A stretch of DNA of 47,996 nucleotides from a virus: positions 1 to 47,996 of the IMG/VR virus record IMGVR_UViG_3300033148_004167; one strand, given 5' to 3'. Below are positions 23,484 to 32,461 of this stretch, piece by piece. The notes beneath the pieces were generated by a model. The model was not told the DNA's origin. It was given only the letters and a program-made list of their open reading frames with translations, and did no database searches. Position 1 is the stretch's first letter. Each line of letters opens with the position of its first letter. The translations under genes were made by a program, and so were the position numbers.

Positions 23484-24251
23484 ATGAGAGTTTTTTTAAT
23501 TCTACTTTTTTGCACAAGTATAGCTTCTGGAGCTATACATTATAGAGGTACAACAGGTGATTATTTAACTCATACAAATAATATAAAATTTGCTCCTGAA
23601 GCTGGAGCTTGGAATCTTTGTTTCTGGTTAAGAGTTCCTGCTGATTCTGCTAATGAAAAACTTTTTGTACCCTACTTTCATTATAATGGCGGGGGCAATC
23701 AAATTCTTATGTACTGGCAACCTAGGCGTGATGCTGCTGGCGGTTCTAATATGTTTTTTAGAGCAAGAGGTGATGGAGGGGATGAATCAATATCAGATGA
23801 TATAGGAACTAATTATGCTGATGGTGTATGGCATCATTATGCATTTACAAGACCTGCAAGTGGAACAGGAGATTGGAATTTTTACATTGATGGAGTTTCT
23901 ATATTAACGGGTGCAAGAATAAACGCAAATAGTATTAACCCCGGACAACCTGTTGAGATTGGTGAAAATGTAGATGCAGGTGGAGCTAGTATGTATGGTG
24001 ATATTGCTGGGTATCTTATAGTTAAGGGCAGGGAATTAACGAAAGCTGATATTGATAATATGTTAATTGGTAAATGGGTTTCTGATGATGATACTATGTG
24101 TTATTATCCTATGGAAGAAGGAGCTGTTAATATAGGACAAGACGGAGCAACTGCAAGTGATTATTCAGGGAATAACTTACACTTAGATGATTCAGGAACT
24201 TTAACGTATATAGATGGACCACCTATTTTGTGGAATAGAGGAGGAGAATAA
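23484..24251 (+). CDS. exported LamG / concanavalin A-like protein
   Basis: Signal peptide at 1-17 (MRVFLILLFCTSIASG). The rest matches LamG/pentraxin-like lectin folds: 'GAWNLCFWLRVPADS', 'DGVWHHYAFTRPASGTGDWNFYIDGVSI', 'GDIAGYLIVKGRELTKADIDNML', 'YPMEEG...DYSGNNLHL'. Such domains bind glycans or proteins. It follows the preceding stop directly. A role in surface glycan binding is likely by fold; target unknown. Confidence 0.85.
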   Translation: MRVFLILLFCTSIASGAIHYRGTTGDYLTHTNNIKFAPEAGAWNLCFWLRVPADSANEKLFVPYFHYNGGGNQILMYWQPRRDAAGGSNMFFRARGDGGDESISDDIGTNYADGVWHHYAFTRPASGTGDWNFYIDGVSILTGARINANSINPGQPVEIGENVDAGGASMYGDIAGYLIVKGRELTKADIDNMLIGKWVSDDDTMCYYPMEEGAVNIGQDGATASDYSGNNLHLDDSGTLTYIDGPPILWNRGGE

Positions 24252-24520
24252 TGTTTATATCAAAGAAAGTAATTAGATTATTTTTATTAGCGATAGTTTG
24301 TTTTATTGTATTTCAGGTTTATGCAGCAATCGTTAAAGAACAGGTTGTAAATTTAAAGAAGGTTAATTTTAATCTTGAAGCTGGAGATAAAATTTATGTT
24401 TTTGATAAAGAAGCAACTAAACTTAGAATATATGGTGCTCCTCCGGGAACAAAGAAATATTATTTAAAAGTTCCAGAAGGAAAAATGTTTGAAGGTACTT
24501 GGACTTTAAGAGATAAATAA
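24251..24520 (+). CDS. small exported or anchored protein (89 aa)
   Basis: N-terminal hydrophobic segment (residues 8-27, ending VYA) that is either cleaved or a membrane anchor, then a small beta domain ('FNLEAGDKIYVFDKEATKLRIYGAPPGTKKYYLKVPEGK'). No lipobox is present. One-base overlap with the LamG gene. Function unknown. Confidence 0.7.
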   Translation: MFISKKVIRLFLLAIVCFIVFQVYAAIVKEQVVNLKKVNFNLEAGDKIYVFDKEATKLRIYGAPPGTKKYYLKVPEGKMFEGTWTLRDK

Positions 24521-24532
24521 AGGAAAATTAAT

Positions 24533-24808
24533 ATGGCAAATGGAAATGGTTTTAAACTTTCTTGGTATCCAGTAATAATAGCTTTAGGATTTCTTTTTAC
24601 AGGTATAGTTACATTTACTACAATAAAAATGACAGCAAAAGCTACAGAGAAAAAAGTAGAAATAATGGAACCAAAAGTAATTGACCATGCAGAAAGAATA
24701 GGTAAAATAGAAACAGCACATAAATATATAGGTGAGAATTTAAAGGATATGAAAAAAGAACAGTCAGAACATAGAAAATTATTAGTAGAAATAAATAATA
24801 AATTATAA
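24533..24808 (+). CDS. membrane-anchored coiled-coil protein
   Basis: One membrane helix at about residues 11-32 and then a coiled coil of about 55 residues ('AERIGKIETAHKYIGENLKDMKKEQSEHRKLLVEINNKL'). The layout resembles inner spanins and small phage membrane proteins of the XhlA type reversed. It closes the run of genes with export signals. Lysis or surface role cannot be decided. Confidence 0.7.
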   Translation: MANGNGFKLSWYPVIIALGFLFTGIVTFTTIKMTAKATEKKVEIMEPKVIDHAERIGKIETAHKYIGENLKDMKKEQSEHRKLLVEINNKL

Positions 24809-24821
24809 TGGTAATTAAAAA

Positions 24822-25547
24822 ATGAGTAGTTATAAACTTACCGATTTTAATACAGCAGTAGATTATAGATTAAAACAATCAGGTGATGGAGGAGCATCAG
24901 ACCCTCTTCCAACTGCTACGATTGATGCTATAATTCAAACAGATTCTACTAATATTTATTCAAATCATAAACCATTTATGAAAACTTCTGATGTTTCTGC
25001 AGGTAGTTCATATTCAGTTACGATTAATGATACAAATTTTCCGAGTTGGTTAGAAGGTTTTTCAGATATAAAATTTATAGAATATCCGGCAGATGAATCT
25101 CAAAATCCAAATGATAATGAAATTTGTTTTGATGGTTGGCAATATTATGAAGCATCTGGAGTAAGGTATGTAAGATTTCTTAATATAACTCCTTCAAGTG
25201 GTACAATTAGATTTACTTATAATATAAAACATTCGATAGCTGCAGCTGCAGTAGATACTGTTTTTTATGATAATGATTTTGCAGCATTTTGTGATTTAGC
25301 AGCTTCTATTTGTTCTATAAGTATTGCTTCTAAATTTGGATATTTTACTGATTCTACGATAGGAGCAGATGCAGTAGAATATAGAACTAAAAGTGATATC
25401 TGGAGAGCTATAGGGAAAAACTTTTATGATTCTTATATAAGATATATGTTTCCTAAAATTTCATCATCTTTTATGCAAAAAGATTTCGATACAGTTTATG
25501 GAGAATTAAGTTTAACGAGATTAACACATGCTTCCGGGACAAGATAA
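24822..25547 (+). CDS. head-tail connector-like protein
   Basis: The 241-residue product begins 'KLTDFNTAVDYRLKQ', has a beta-rich middle and a helical C-terminal half ('FAAFCDLAASICSISIASKFGYFTDS....ADAVEYRTKSDIWRAIGKNFYDSY'). The position directly before the HK97 gp10-like gene is that of the head completion adaptor. Assignment relies on order and general pattern. One-base overlap with the next start. Confidence 0.65.
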   Translation: MSSYKLTDFNTAVDYRLKQSGDGGASDPLPTATIDAIIQTDSTNIYSNHKPFMKTSDVSAGSSYSVTINDTNFPSWLEGFSDIKFIEYPADESQNPNDNEICFDGWQYYEASGVRYVRFLNITPSSGTIRFTYNIKHSIAAAAVDTVFYDNDFAAFCDLAASICSISIASKFGYFTDSTIGADAVEYRTKSDIWRAIGKNFYDSYIRYMFPKISSSFMQKDFDTVYGELSLTRLTHASGTR

Positions 25548-26047
25548 TGGCTGATTTTAATATTGAAGTTAAATTAAATTTAAAGGGATTACTTTTAAAA
25601 GATTTTAGTAAAACAATGAGAATTTTTTCAGAAGAATTTGGAAAACTTTTTGAAGAAGGAACTGCATTTTTAATGAAGGGAGTTTTAAGAGGTACACCTG
25701 TTTGGAGAGGAGTTTTAGCAAATTCAGTTTTCAGAGAAGTAAAAGGAACCGCTTTAAATTTACATGGAACAGTTGCAACTCCTCTTAATTATTCAGGATT
25801 TATTGAAACCGGACAACCTGCTCATACTCCTAATTTTGGAAATTTAGCTGAATGGGTTCGAGCAAAAATGGGTTTATCGGGTTCGGATTTATATGCGGTA
25901 ACAAAAGTAATTTCAAGGAAAATTGCTGTTTCTGGAATAAAACCGAATTTTATGTTTAAGAAAGCTTTTGAAACTGGAAAGCTTGAATTACCAAAAATGG
26001 TTCGTAAAACTGAAAAAAGAATTATTAATAGATGGGAGAAGGGATGA
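25547..26047 (+). CDS. HK97 gp10-like tail completion protein
   Basis: Shows the gp10 family order: N-terminal helix ('MRIFSEEFGKLFEEGTAFLMKGVLRGTPVWRG.LANSV'), strand, then 'Y.gfIEtGqPAHTPnfgnLaeWvra', and the C-terminal 'kPNFMFKKAFETgk' helix. Members join the tail tube to the head. At 166 residues it is complete. Overlaps the next gene by 16 bp. Confidence 0.85.
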   Translation: MADFNIEVKLNLKGLLLKDFSKTMRIFSEEFGKLFEEGTAFLMKGVLRGTPVWRGVLANSVFREVKGTALNLHGTVATPLNYSGFIETGQPAHTPNFGNLAEWVRAKMGLSGSDLYAVTKVISRKIAVSGIKPNFMFKKAFETGKLELPKMVRKTEKRIINRWEKG

Positions 26048-26499
26048 GTTATTCAACAGTTATAACGCAAATTGATATTGTTTTAAAATCTGCAACTGGA
26101 GTTGTAGCTGGTAATGTTTATAAATATGATAGATTATCAAAGAATTGGGGTGAATATCTTTCTTCATTTAAGGATGATACGAATAGTGTAATTCATGGAT
26201 ATACAATTACAAGAGTTAATTGGGAAGAAATAAGAGAAGCAAATTATTCAAATAAAAGAACAACGAAATGGATTATAAGAGGTTATTATTCTTTAGGTGG
26301 TTCAGGTTCAACAGAAACAACTTTTCAAGGAATTATTGATAATATTGCAACAAAGTTTGCTTCTGACCCTCGTTTAAATTCTACTGTTCTTTCGGTTGAA
26401 AGTTTTAATCTTGATATTTTAGAAGCAAGAACGTTTGGTGATGTTCTTTGTCATTATGCTGAAATGAGTTTAACTACATTATCGCAAATTAATTATTAA
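26032..26499 (+). CDS. tail terminator-like protein
   Basis: The 155-residue product lies between the gp10-like gene and the tail tube, where the terminator that caps the tail tube is expected. The pattern 'TQIDIVLKSATG......YKYDRLSKNW', 'INR.NWEEI...twIIRGYYSL' and 'FQGIIDNIATKFASDPRLNSTV' fits the alpha/beta fold of gpU-like proteins. Start ATG 26032 follows AGATGGGAGAAGGG overlap; ATG at 26044 is an alternative. Confidence 0.7.
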   Translation: MGEGMSYSTVITQIDIVLKSATGVVAGNVYKYDRLSKNWGEYLSSFKDDTNSVIHGYTITRVNWEEIREANYSNKRTTKWIIRGYYSLGGSGSTETTFQGIIDNIATKFASDPRLNSTVLSVESFNLDILEARTFGDVLCHYAEMSLTTLSQINY

Positions 26500-26509
26500 G
26501 GAGGATATT

Positions 26510-26689
26510 ATGCAGAGAGTTGAATGGATAAGTAAAGAGGAAGGAATTTTAGGTGGGATAATTAGAAAAAAAGGAGATAGATTTAATGTTTCAGATAAAT
26601 TAGCGAAACAACTTATTTATCAGAAATTAGTTAAAGATGTTTATGTAAGCAAAAAGGATAAAGAGAAAAAAACTAAGGGAGGGAAATAA
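26510..26689 (+). CDS. small tail-region protein (59 aa)
   Basis: ATG 26510 follows AAGGAGGATATT, an ideal SD. The product 'MQRVEWISKEEGILGGIIRKKGDRFNVSDKLAKQLIYQ' is a short beta hairpin plus helix, similar to small proteins often found just before tail tube genes, with a lysine-rich tail. The next start is three bases after its stop. Confidence 0.75.
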   Translation: MQRVEWISKEEGILGGIIRKKGDRFNVSDKLAKQLIYQKLVKDVYVSKKDKEKKTKGGK

Positions 26690-26691
26690 TA

Positions 26692-28101
26692 ATGGGTGGA
26701 ACAACTGGAAAATTAACTCATGTTGGAGTAGCACCGGAGGTAACTTTTGGAACACCAGTAGGAGCAACTTCTTATCTAAAGTATAGTTCTGAATCTATAA
26801 CACTTTCTATTGAAGATTTAATGGAAGCTTCTTTAAATAATATTAGAGATGAAGGTGCTTCTTATTATGGTTTAAAAACAATAGCAGGTGATTCTGTTCA
26901 TGAAGTTCATCCAGCAGGTTTAGGAATTTTACTTAGAGGTGCCTTAGGTGCTCCAGCTACGACGAATAATACTGGAAGCTATACTCATGTTTATACACCT
27001 CTTGCAACGAGAAATAGGGCTACTGGCACAGCTATAGCAGGGACAGATGGTACGAAAATTGTTGTTACTGCAACTCCTTATACTGTAGATGAACATATAG
27101 GTAGGTGGGTTCATGTTATTACAGGAACGGCAGCAGGGCAGTGGACACCTATAACAGATAATACGACTTCTGAATTAACTTGTGTAACTTCTCCGGCAGC
27201 AGTATCTACTGATACTTTTGAAATTCTTGATGGTCCACAACATTGTTCTTTACCTCCTTATACAATAGAAGTTAGCAGAGATATGACCGGAGCAACTCCG
27301 GCTTTTCAATATAAAGGAATGGCTTTAAATAATTTATCTTTTACTTGTGGTGTTGGTGCAAAAATAATGTCAGCAACAGCTTCTTGGCTTGGGCAGAATT
27401 GGGGAAATATTGCAGCTACAAGTCCGAGTTTACCGACTACTGAACCTTTTATGTGGGATGATTGTGTTCTAGGAGTGGGAGGAGTAGCTGAAGCAACAGC
27501 CACAGGAGGAAGTGCATCAACTTTAGAAGATACAGGAACTTGGACAGCAACCGCACAAATAGGAAATATTGTTTTAACTACCGGAGGAACTGGACCAAAC
27601 CAGTGCCGGAAAATTATATCTAATACAACCGATGCTTTAACAGTATCTCCTAATTTTACAGTAGCTCCAGATAATACAACTACTTATAAAACTTTTATTG
27701 CGAGTAATTTAATTGAAACTATTACTTTTGGTTGGAATAATGGATTAGTTCCGGTTCCTACTATGAATAATACAAATTATATTGCTCAAATTTTAAATGA
27801 TGGATTTAGAACAGGAACGATTTCTAAAACTATTATTCCTGAAGATGTAGTTGACCATTCAACTTATTATGCAGGATGGACTACAAGGGAATGGCTATTA
27901 TTTTTTCATGGAGCACAAATTACTGGTGCTCATTATTATGATTTAGTATTTCATTTTCCTAAAGTTCTTTTTACTGCATATCCGTTAAATGTTGGTGGCG
28001 GTGGAAGGATAACAGTTGCGGCAGGTGCTAAAATAAAGTATGATGCTTCTGCTGGATATTTTTGTAAGACTATTTTACAGAATAACACAAGCGCATATTA
28101 G
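26692..28101 (+). CDS. major tail (tube) protein with two inserted beta modules
   Basis: Starts 'GKLTHVGVAPEVTFGTPVGATSYLKYSSESITLSIEDL', typical of phage tail tube proteins, and keeps tube-like strands (SVHEVHPAGLGILLRGALG, THVYTP, PPYTIEVSRDM, LSFTCGVGAKIMSATASWLGQ). At 469 residues it is larger than usual because two copies of a 70-residue beta module are inserted at 27018-27234 and 27487-27710. These likely project from the tube surface. Followed by a strong terminator. Confidence 0.85.
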   Translation: MGGTTGKLTHVGVAPEVTFGTPVGATSYLKYSSESITLSIEDLMEASLNNIRDEGASYYGLKTIAGDSVHEVHPAGLGILLRGALGAPATTNNTGSYTHVYTPLATRNRATGTAIAGTDGTKIVVTATPYTVDEHIGRWVHVITGTAAGQWTPITDNTTSELTCVTSPAAVSTDTFEILDGPQHCSLPPYTIEVSRDMTGATPAFQYKGMALNNLSFTCGVGAKIMSATASWLGQNWGNIAATSPSLPTTEPFMWDDCVLGVGGVAEATATGGSASTLEDTGTWTATAQIGNIVLTTGGTGPNQCRKIISNTTDALTVSPNFTVAPDNTTTYKTFIASNLIETITFGWNNGLVPVPTMNNTNYIAQILNDGFRTGTISKTIIPEDVVDHSTYYAGWTTREWLLFFHGAQITGAHYYDLVFHFPKVLFTAYPLNVGGGGRITVAAGAKIKYDASAGYFCKTILQNNTSAY

Positions 28102-28146
28102 TAAATATTCTCTTTGATAATGCAGCGGATTTAAAGAAGCGGTTAA

Positions 28147-28207
28147 AGGGAGTGCCTTATAGTTGAATTAGGATTTCTCGACTACAAAGCACTCTCTATT
28201 TTTTTTT
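28147..28207 (+). terminator. terminator after the tail tube gene
   Basis: AGGGAGTGC (28147-28155) is complementary to GCACTCTCT (28189-28197, one G-T pair) and is followed by a run of about nine T. It would reduce expression of the downstream tail genes relative to the abundant tube protein. Confidence 0.85.
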
Positions 28208-28219
28208 AAAGGAGACAGC

Positions 28220-28627
28220 GTGGATATAAAACGAGAATTTATTGAAAAGAAAGAAGCAGAATTAGAAGTAATTTATTATAAGTTTCCGAAAACAGGAAAG
28301 AAATTTAAATTCACTATTAAGCCATTACTTTCTGCTGATTTTATTACTGATGAAATTTTAAAAGAAGCTATGAAAGATTTAAGTAATGGACAATCAATGG
28401 ATGAAGCAAGTAAGATTGCTGCTGAGAATTTTAAAAAGAAATTTCAAAGTTTAGGACAAGATTCTGCTTTTACAATGGTTATAGAAAAAGGTTTAGTATT
28501 TCCAAAAATAGTTAATAAGACTGAAGATTTAGTTGATGATGAATTACCTTTTTCTTATTTAGATGCGGATATGAAAAATTTTATTTTAAAAAATTTAATG
28601 CGTATTTCTCCGATTTTTAGAGGATAA
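28220..28627 (+). CDS. tail assembly chaperone candidate
   Basis: The 135-residue product lies between tail tube and tape measure, the place of tail assembly chaperones. It begins with GTG after AAAGGAGACAGC. The sequence ('TIKPLLSADFITDEILKEAMKDLSNGQSMDEASKIAAENF') is mainly helical after a beta start. No second overlapping frame and no slippery site are visible, so the usual frameshifted longer form seems absent. Confidence 0.65.
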   Translation: MDIKREFIEKKEAELEVIYYKFPKTGKKFKFTIKPLLSADFITDEILKEAMKDLSNGQSMDEASKIAAENFKKKFQSLGQDSAFTMVIEKGLVFPKIVNKTEDLVDDELPFSYLDADMKNFILKNLMRISPIFRG

Positions 28628-28629
28628 TT

Positions 28630-30384
28630 ATGGCCAGCATATTAGAAATATTATTAAGAGCTAAAGGTGGAGATTCCACAAAAGGTGAGCTCAAAAAAGT
28701 TAATAAAGAGGCATCTGAATCTACTAAGATTTTTGCTGCTCTTGGTTCTATGCTTTCAGTTGGGATTCTTGCGAAAGGTATTAAGGATTCTATTGCTGCA
28801 TATAAGGTGCAGGAATTAGCAGTTACTAAATTAAATTCAGCACTTAAAGCACAAGGAGTTTTTACTGAAGCACTTTCTAAGAAATTACAAGAGGAGGCTT
28901 CAGCTTTACAACAAGTTACTATATTTGGTGATGAAGCTATTTTAGCAAGTCAAGCTTTTGCTATGAGTATGGGATTGAGTGCTGATACTGTTTCAAAAGT
29001 TACTCCTGTAGTTTTAGATTTTGCTTCTGCTATGGGTCTTGATTTACAAACTGCATTTAGAGTTGTAGGTTTAGCAGGAGCTGGTGATACAGGAATGTTA
29101 AAGCGATATGGAGTTATTGTAGACGAAGCAGCTTTAAAGTCAGATGGATTTAATGCTGTTCTAGGTGTAATGCAAAAGAATTTTGGAGGAACAGCTAAAG
29201 CGGTTGCTAAATCTGGCGTTGGACCAATGGAACAATTTAAAAATACTATGGGCGATTTGATGGAAGTTATTGGTGAAACTTTAGTTCCCGGTATTAATAC
29301 ACTCTTAGGTCTTTTAGTTAAAATGGGAAAAGCAGTAACTGGAGATAATGAAAAAGTTGAAAAACAAGCAGACCTTCATAAAAGAGTTACGACAGCACTT
29401 AAAGACCAAAGTATAAGTCAGACAGACCATATTTTACTTTTGAAAGCAGTTGAAAGTAGAAATGATAGAATTTTAGAAAGTATAATGAAACGTATAGAAG
29501 GAGAAAAAGGTGCACATGAAGTAAGAGTAGCGCAAAGTAAAGCTTGGGCAGAAAGATTAAAGAAGGAACAAGAAAAAGAAGAAGAAATAAGACAAAAACG
29601 AATTAAAGAAATAAAAGATACTACAGAAAAAGAATATGATATTAGAAGGGAATTGAGAGAGCTTAATTTAAAACAGATTTTAATTGATATTGAAGAACAA
29701 ATAGCAGCTGAAGAAGATGGTTCAGAAAAGAAAAAAGCATTAGAACTTGCACTTGTAGATTATAAACAAGCTTTAAGATTAGATGATGCAGCAAGGGTAG
29801 CTGAAGTTCAAGATTCTATTACTTCAAGTATAGAAAGTAATTTAACTGATATGTTACTTGCTGAAAAATCTTTTGGTGATGGTGTTAATGATATATGGAA
29901 AGGAATAGGAAGGACTATAAGTGAAATGTTAATTAAAACAGTTATAGAAGAAAAAGCTGCAGCAATTATTAGAATAGCTGCAGAACAGGCAGTAGCTTCA
30001 GCAAAAGCTATTTCTGCTTATGCTGGAATTCCATTTATAGGAATTGCTTTAGGTATAGCTGCGGTTGCAGCAATAACTTCTGAAATAAATAAAAATAAAA
30101 CTTTTCAAGGTGGTGGCACTGTTCCGGGAGCTGAAGGAGTTCCGGTTCAAGCTACTGTTCATGGAGGAGAGGAAATAGTGACACCTCAACAACAAAGACG
30201 TGGAGCTGGAAGGGGTGTAAGTATAGGAACTATTTTAATTCAATTTCCTAATGTTACGTCTTTTTCGGATTGGATGAATGCTTCTCCAGCAGTTGTAAAA
30301 CAAGTTACTGAAAGAAAAATTTTACAAGCACTTTCAACCTTAGAAGATGAAGGGAAAGTTAAAGAAGGAACGGTGTTAATCTAA
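28630..30384 (+). CDS. tape measure protein (short)
   Basis: Opens with 'SILEILLRAKGGDSTKGELKKVNKEASES', typical of tape measure proteins, followed by long helices, a small helical repeat ('TVSKVTPVVLDFASAMGLDLQTAFRVVGLAGAGDTGMLKRYGV'), a charged coiled coil (about 295-400), a hydrophobic segment (about 450-500) and a C-terminal glycine-rich 'VPVQATVHGGEEIVTPQQQRRG' as in many tape measures. At 584 residues it predicts a short tail, near 90 nm by the usual 1.5 angstrom per residue. One-base overlap with the next start. Confidence 0.88.
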   Translation: MASILEILLRAKGGDSTKGELKKVNKEASESTKIFAALGSMLSVGILAKGIKDSIAAYKVQELAVTKLNSALKAQGVFTEALSKKLQEEASALQQVTIFGDEAILASQAFAMSMGLSADTVSKVTPVVLDFASAMGLDLQTAFRVVGLAGAGDTGMLKRYGVIVDEAALKSDGFNAVLGVMQKNFGGTAKAVAKSGVGPMEQFKNTMGDLMEVIGETLVPGINTLLGLLVKMGKAVTGDNEKVEKQADLHKRVTTALKDQSISQTDHILLLKAVESRNDRILESIMKRIEGEKGAHEVRVAQSKAWAERLKKEQEKEEEIRQKRIKEIKDTTEKEYDIRRELRELNLKQILIDIEEQIAAEEDGSEKKKALELALVDYKQALRLDDAARVAEVQDSITSSIESNLTDMLLAEKSFGDGVNDIWKGIGRTISEMLIKTVIEEKAAAIIRIAAEQAVASAKAISAYAGIPFIGIALGIAAVAAITSEINKNKTFQGGGTVPGAEGVPVQATVHGGEEIVTPQQQRRGAGRGVSIGTILIQFPNVTSFSDWMNASPAVVKQVTERKILQALSTLEDEGKVKEGTVLI

Positions 30385-30752
30385 TGGCTGATACAATGAG
30401 ATTGACTTATACAGGAACTGATGTGAATTTTGCTCCGGGATTTGGATTTGCAAAACCTGATGTTTTAGATGTTATACATAAAAGAGCAAAGGATGGAACA
30501 TTAAAATCTTATAAACATTTTTATAAATTTCGTTGGGAATGTCCAGTTTCTTGGTTCGATTCAACAGATGCGGATAATATAAATTTATGGTGGAGTAATG
30601 TTTATGATTGCACTTATATTCCTGATTTAATAAATGCTCCGGGAACTTCTTATACTGTTAGAATTGTAAATTCAAATAGACCTCTTTTAAGTTTTACTGG
30701 ACCAAACTGGGAAACTTATTATTCAGGAACAATAATTTTGGAGCAAACTTAA
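30384..30752 (+). CDS. minor tail protein (distal tail candidate, 122 aa)
   Basis: Beta-rich product ('LTYTGTDVNFAPGFGFAKPDVLDVIHKRAKDGTLKSYKHFYKFRWECPVSWF') resembling small minor tail proteins located between tape measure and tail tip genes. One-base overlaps at both ends show tight coupling. The exact role is inferred from position. Confidence 0.65.
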   Translation: MADTMRLTYTGTDVNFAPGFGFAKPDVLDVIHKRAKDGTLKSYKHFYKFRWECPVSWFDSTDADNINLWWSNVYDCTYIPDLINAPGTSYTVRIVNSNRPLLSFTGPNWETYYSGTIILEQT

Positions 30753-32215
30753 TGCAGAATATAGCAGGAGCATTACAAACAAAATTTGAATTAGGGACTT
30801 CTACTCCTGAAAGAGTTTTTAATTATAAAGGAGTTGATAAATCTTCTTATGTAAGTTCTTATGGGGTTGTTTCAAGAAATGCCGAATCAATAACTGCCGG
30901 GAATGTTGCACTTCAGATTATAAATACTGACCAAACTTGGAATGATATTTTAGCAAATCCTGAAAATCATATTGGAGTAGGATTAGCTGCTTCAACTATT
31001 CAATTGGGATATACAGGGACTGGATTCATAACTTTATTTACAGGTAAATTAGATGATTCTGATTTTGCGGAAGTTGACAGTGTAGGCTTAACATTTAGGG
31101 ATGCGATTTCAGATTTTACAAAAAAGCACGTTGGTTCTTCTCAAAGTCCTGCAGATTATTATTCTTCTGCGAGTTATACGATTTTTACAGATGCAGATTG
31201 GAGTCCCGGAAGAAACCCTGCTGATATAATTTGGCATTTATTAACTTATTGGGGAGGATTAGACGCAACGGAAGGAGCAGGAAATACTGATATAGATTGG
31301 ACGACATTTTCTGAATTTAAAAATACTCTTGCTTCGATTAATTATTTAGTACAAGCTAAATTTGAAGGTCAGACATTAACGAATGCTTTAAAAGAAATTT
31401 GTGGAAAAACTAATTCAACAGTATTTTCAGAAATGGATGGAAAGATATATTGTAGGTATTGGTTGGGTTCAGATACAGCTGATATACAAACATATACTGA
31501 TGCTAAATGGTTTGATTTACCGAAAGTTAATCAAGATAAACTTGCTATAAAAAATAGTTATGAAGTTTATTTTGGATATGCTTTTCCGCAAATAAATACC
31601 GGAGTTTGTGCATCTGCTACTGCTACAACAATTACAGTTGCTGGCAATCCGTGGGTTGCTGGTGCTTATAAAAATATGTTTGTTCATATTCAAACAGGAA
31701 CAGGAGTTGGGCAAACCAGAATGATAGCAAGTAATGATACGAATACTTTAACGATTAATTTTGATTGGGCAGTTAATCCGGTTGCAGCTGATACGTTTGA
31801 AATTTTAGATTATAAAGAAGCAACTTTTGCAGGTTCTTATACAAGTGATGATGCAAATTCTCAAACAGATTACGGAGTACAAAAAGAGATAATTGATTCT
31901 AAAAATGTTTGGTTTAAGGATTCATCTTCAGCACAAGGATATGGAGAACGAGCTGTAATAGCTAATAAAGACCCTATTCAATACGTAACCTTTACTTCAG
32001 GTCTTTACGCTTATAGACAGCAATTATGGGATGCTTTATATCTTACTGAAAGTTTTTACTCTTGGACTAATCAAGGTTTTAGAATTGAAGATTTATCTTA
32101 TGATATTAATAATGAAAAAGTAAGTATTGAAGGAAGGCTCACAACTTTATATCATTATCTTGTTCTTGACCATGCTGATTATGGTAAATTAGATTCAGTA
32201 AATGTTTTAGCTTAA
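30752..32215 (+). CDS. tail tip / baseplate hub protein with inserted beta module
   Basis: The 487-residue product shows 'RVFNYKGVDKSSYVSSYGVVSRNAESITAGNVALQIINTDQTWN', 'IQLGYTG.....LFTGKLDD' and 'LTNALKEICGKTNSTVFSEMDGKIYCRYW', patterns seen in tail tip hub proteins with a gp27-like fold. A 70-residue beta module, the same as in capsid and tube, is inserted at about 31602-31810. No lytic domain is visible. Confidence 0.75.
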   Translation: MQNIAGALQTKFELGTSTPERVFNYKGVDKSSYVSSYGVVSRNAESITAGNVALQIINTDQTWNDILANPENHIGVGLAASTIQLGYTGTGFITLFTGKLDDSDFAEVDSVGLTFRDAISDFTKKHVGSSQSPADYYSSASYTIFTDADWSPGRNPADIIWHLLTYWGGLDATEGAGNTDIDWTTFSEFKNTLASINYLVQAKFEGQTLTNALKEICGKTNSTVFSEMDGKIYCRYWLGSDTADIQTYTDAKWFDLPKVNQDKLAIKNSYEVYFGYAFPQINTGVCASATATTITVAGNPWVAGAYKNMFVHIQTGTGVGQTRMIASNDTNTLTINFDWAVNPVAADTFEILDYKEATFAGSYTSDDANSQTDYGVQKEIIDSKNVWFKDSSSAQGYGERAVIANKDPIQYVTFTSGLYAYRQQLWDALYLTESFYSWTNQGFRIEDLSYDINNEKVSIEGRLTTLYHYLVLDHADYGKLDSVNVLA

Positions 32216-32224
32216 GGAGGATTT

Positions 32225-32449
32225 ATGGCATTTGGAGCAGTAGAACCTAGAATGATTATGTGTCCGGTTTGTAAGAAGAAAACGAAAGAACCTTTTTTTG
32301 GTATTGGATTTCCGGGTTGGCTTCGTTTAATGGATGTTGTAGATGATAAAACAAAAGAAAATCCTATTGTTTGTCCTGAATGTAGAAGTCAATTAATGGA
32401 ATGGTTAAATGGAAAAGCAAAAATGATTTTAAATGAAAAGAAAAAATAA
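32225..32449 (+). CDS. zinc-ribbon protein in tail module (74 aa)
   Basis: CPVC (about residues 14-17) and CPEC (about 50-53) form a clear zinc ribbon. SD AAGGAGGATTT. Finding a cytosolic-type zinc ribbon between tail tip and fibre genes is unusual; an assembly or small structural role are both possible. Confidence 0.75.
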   Translation: MAFGAVEPRMIMCPVCKKKTKEPFFGIGFPGWLRLMDVVDDKTKENPIVCPECRSQLMEWLNGKAKMILNEKKK

Positions 32450-32461
32450 AAGGAGAAATAA

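Noticed and set aside
28600-28640. Programmed frameshift between tail chaperone and tape measure
   Set aside because: No second overlapping frame and no slippery heptamer near the end of the chaperone gene.
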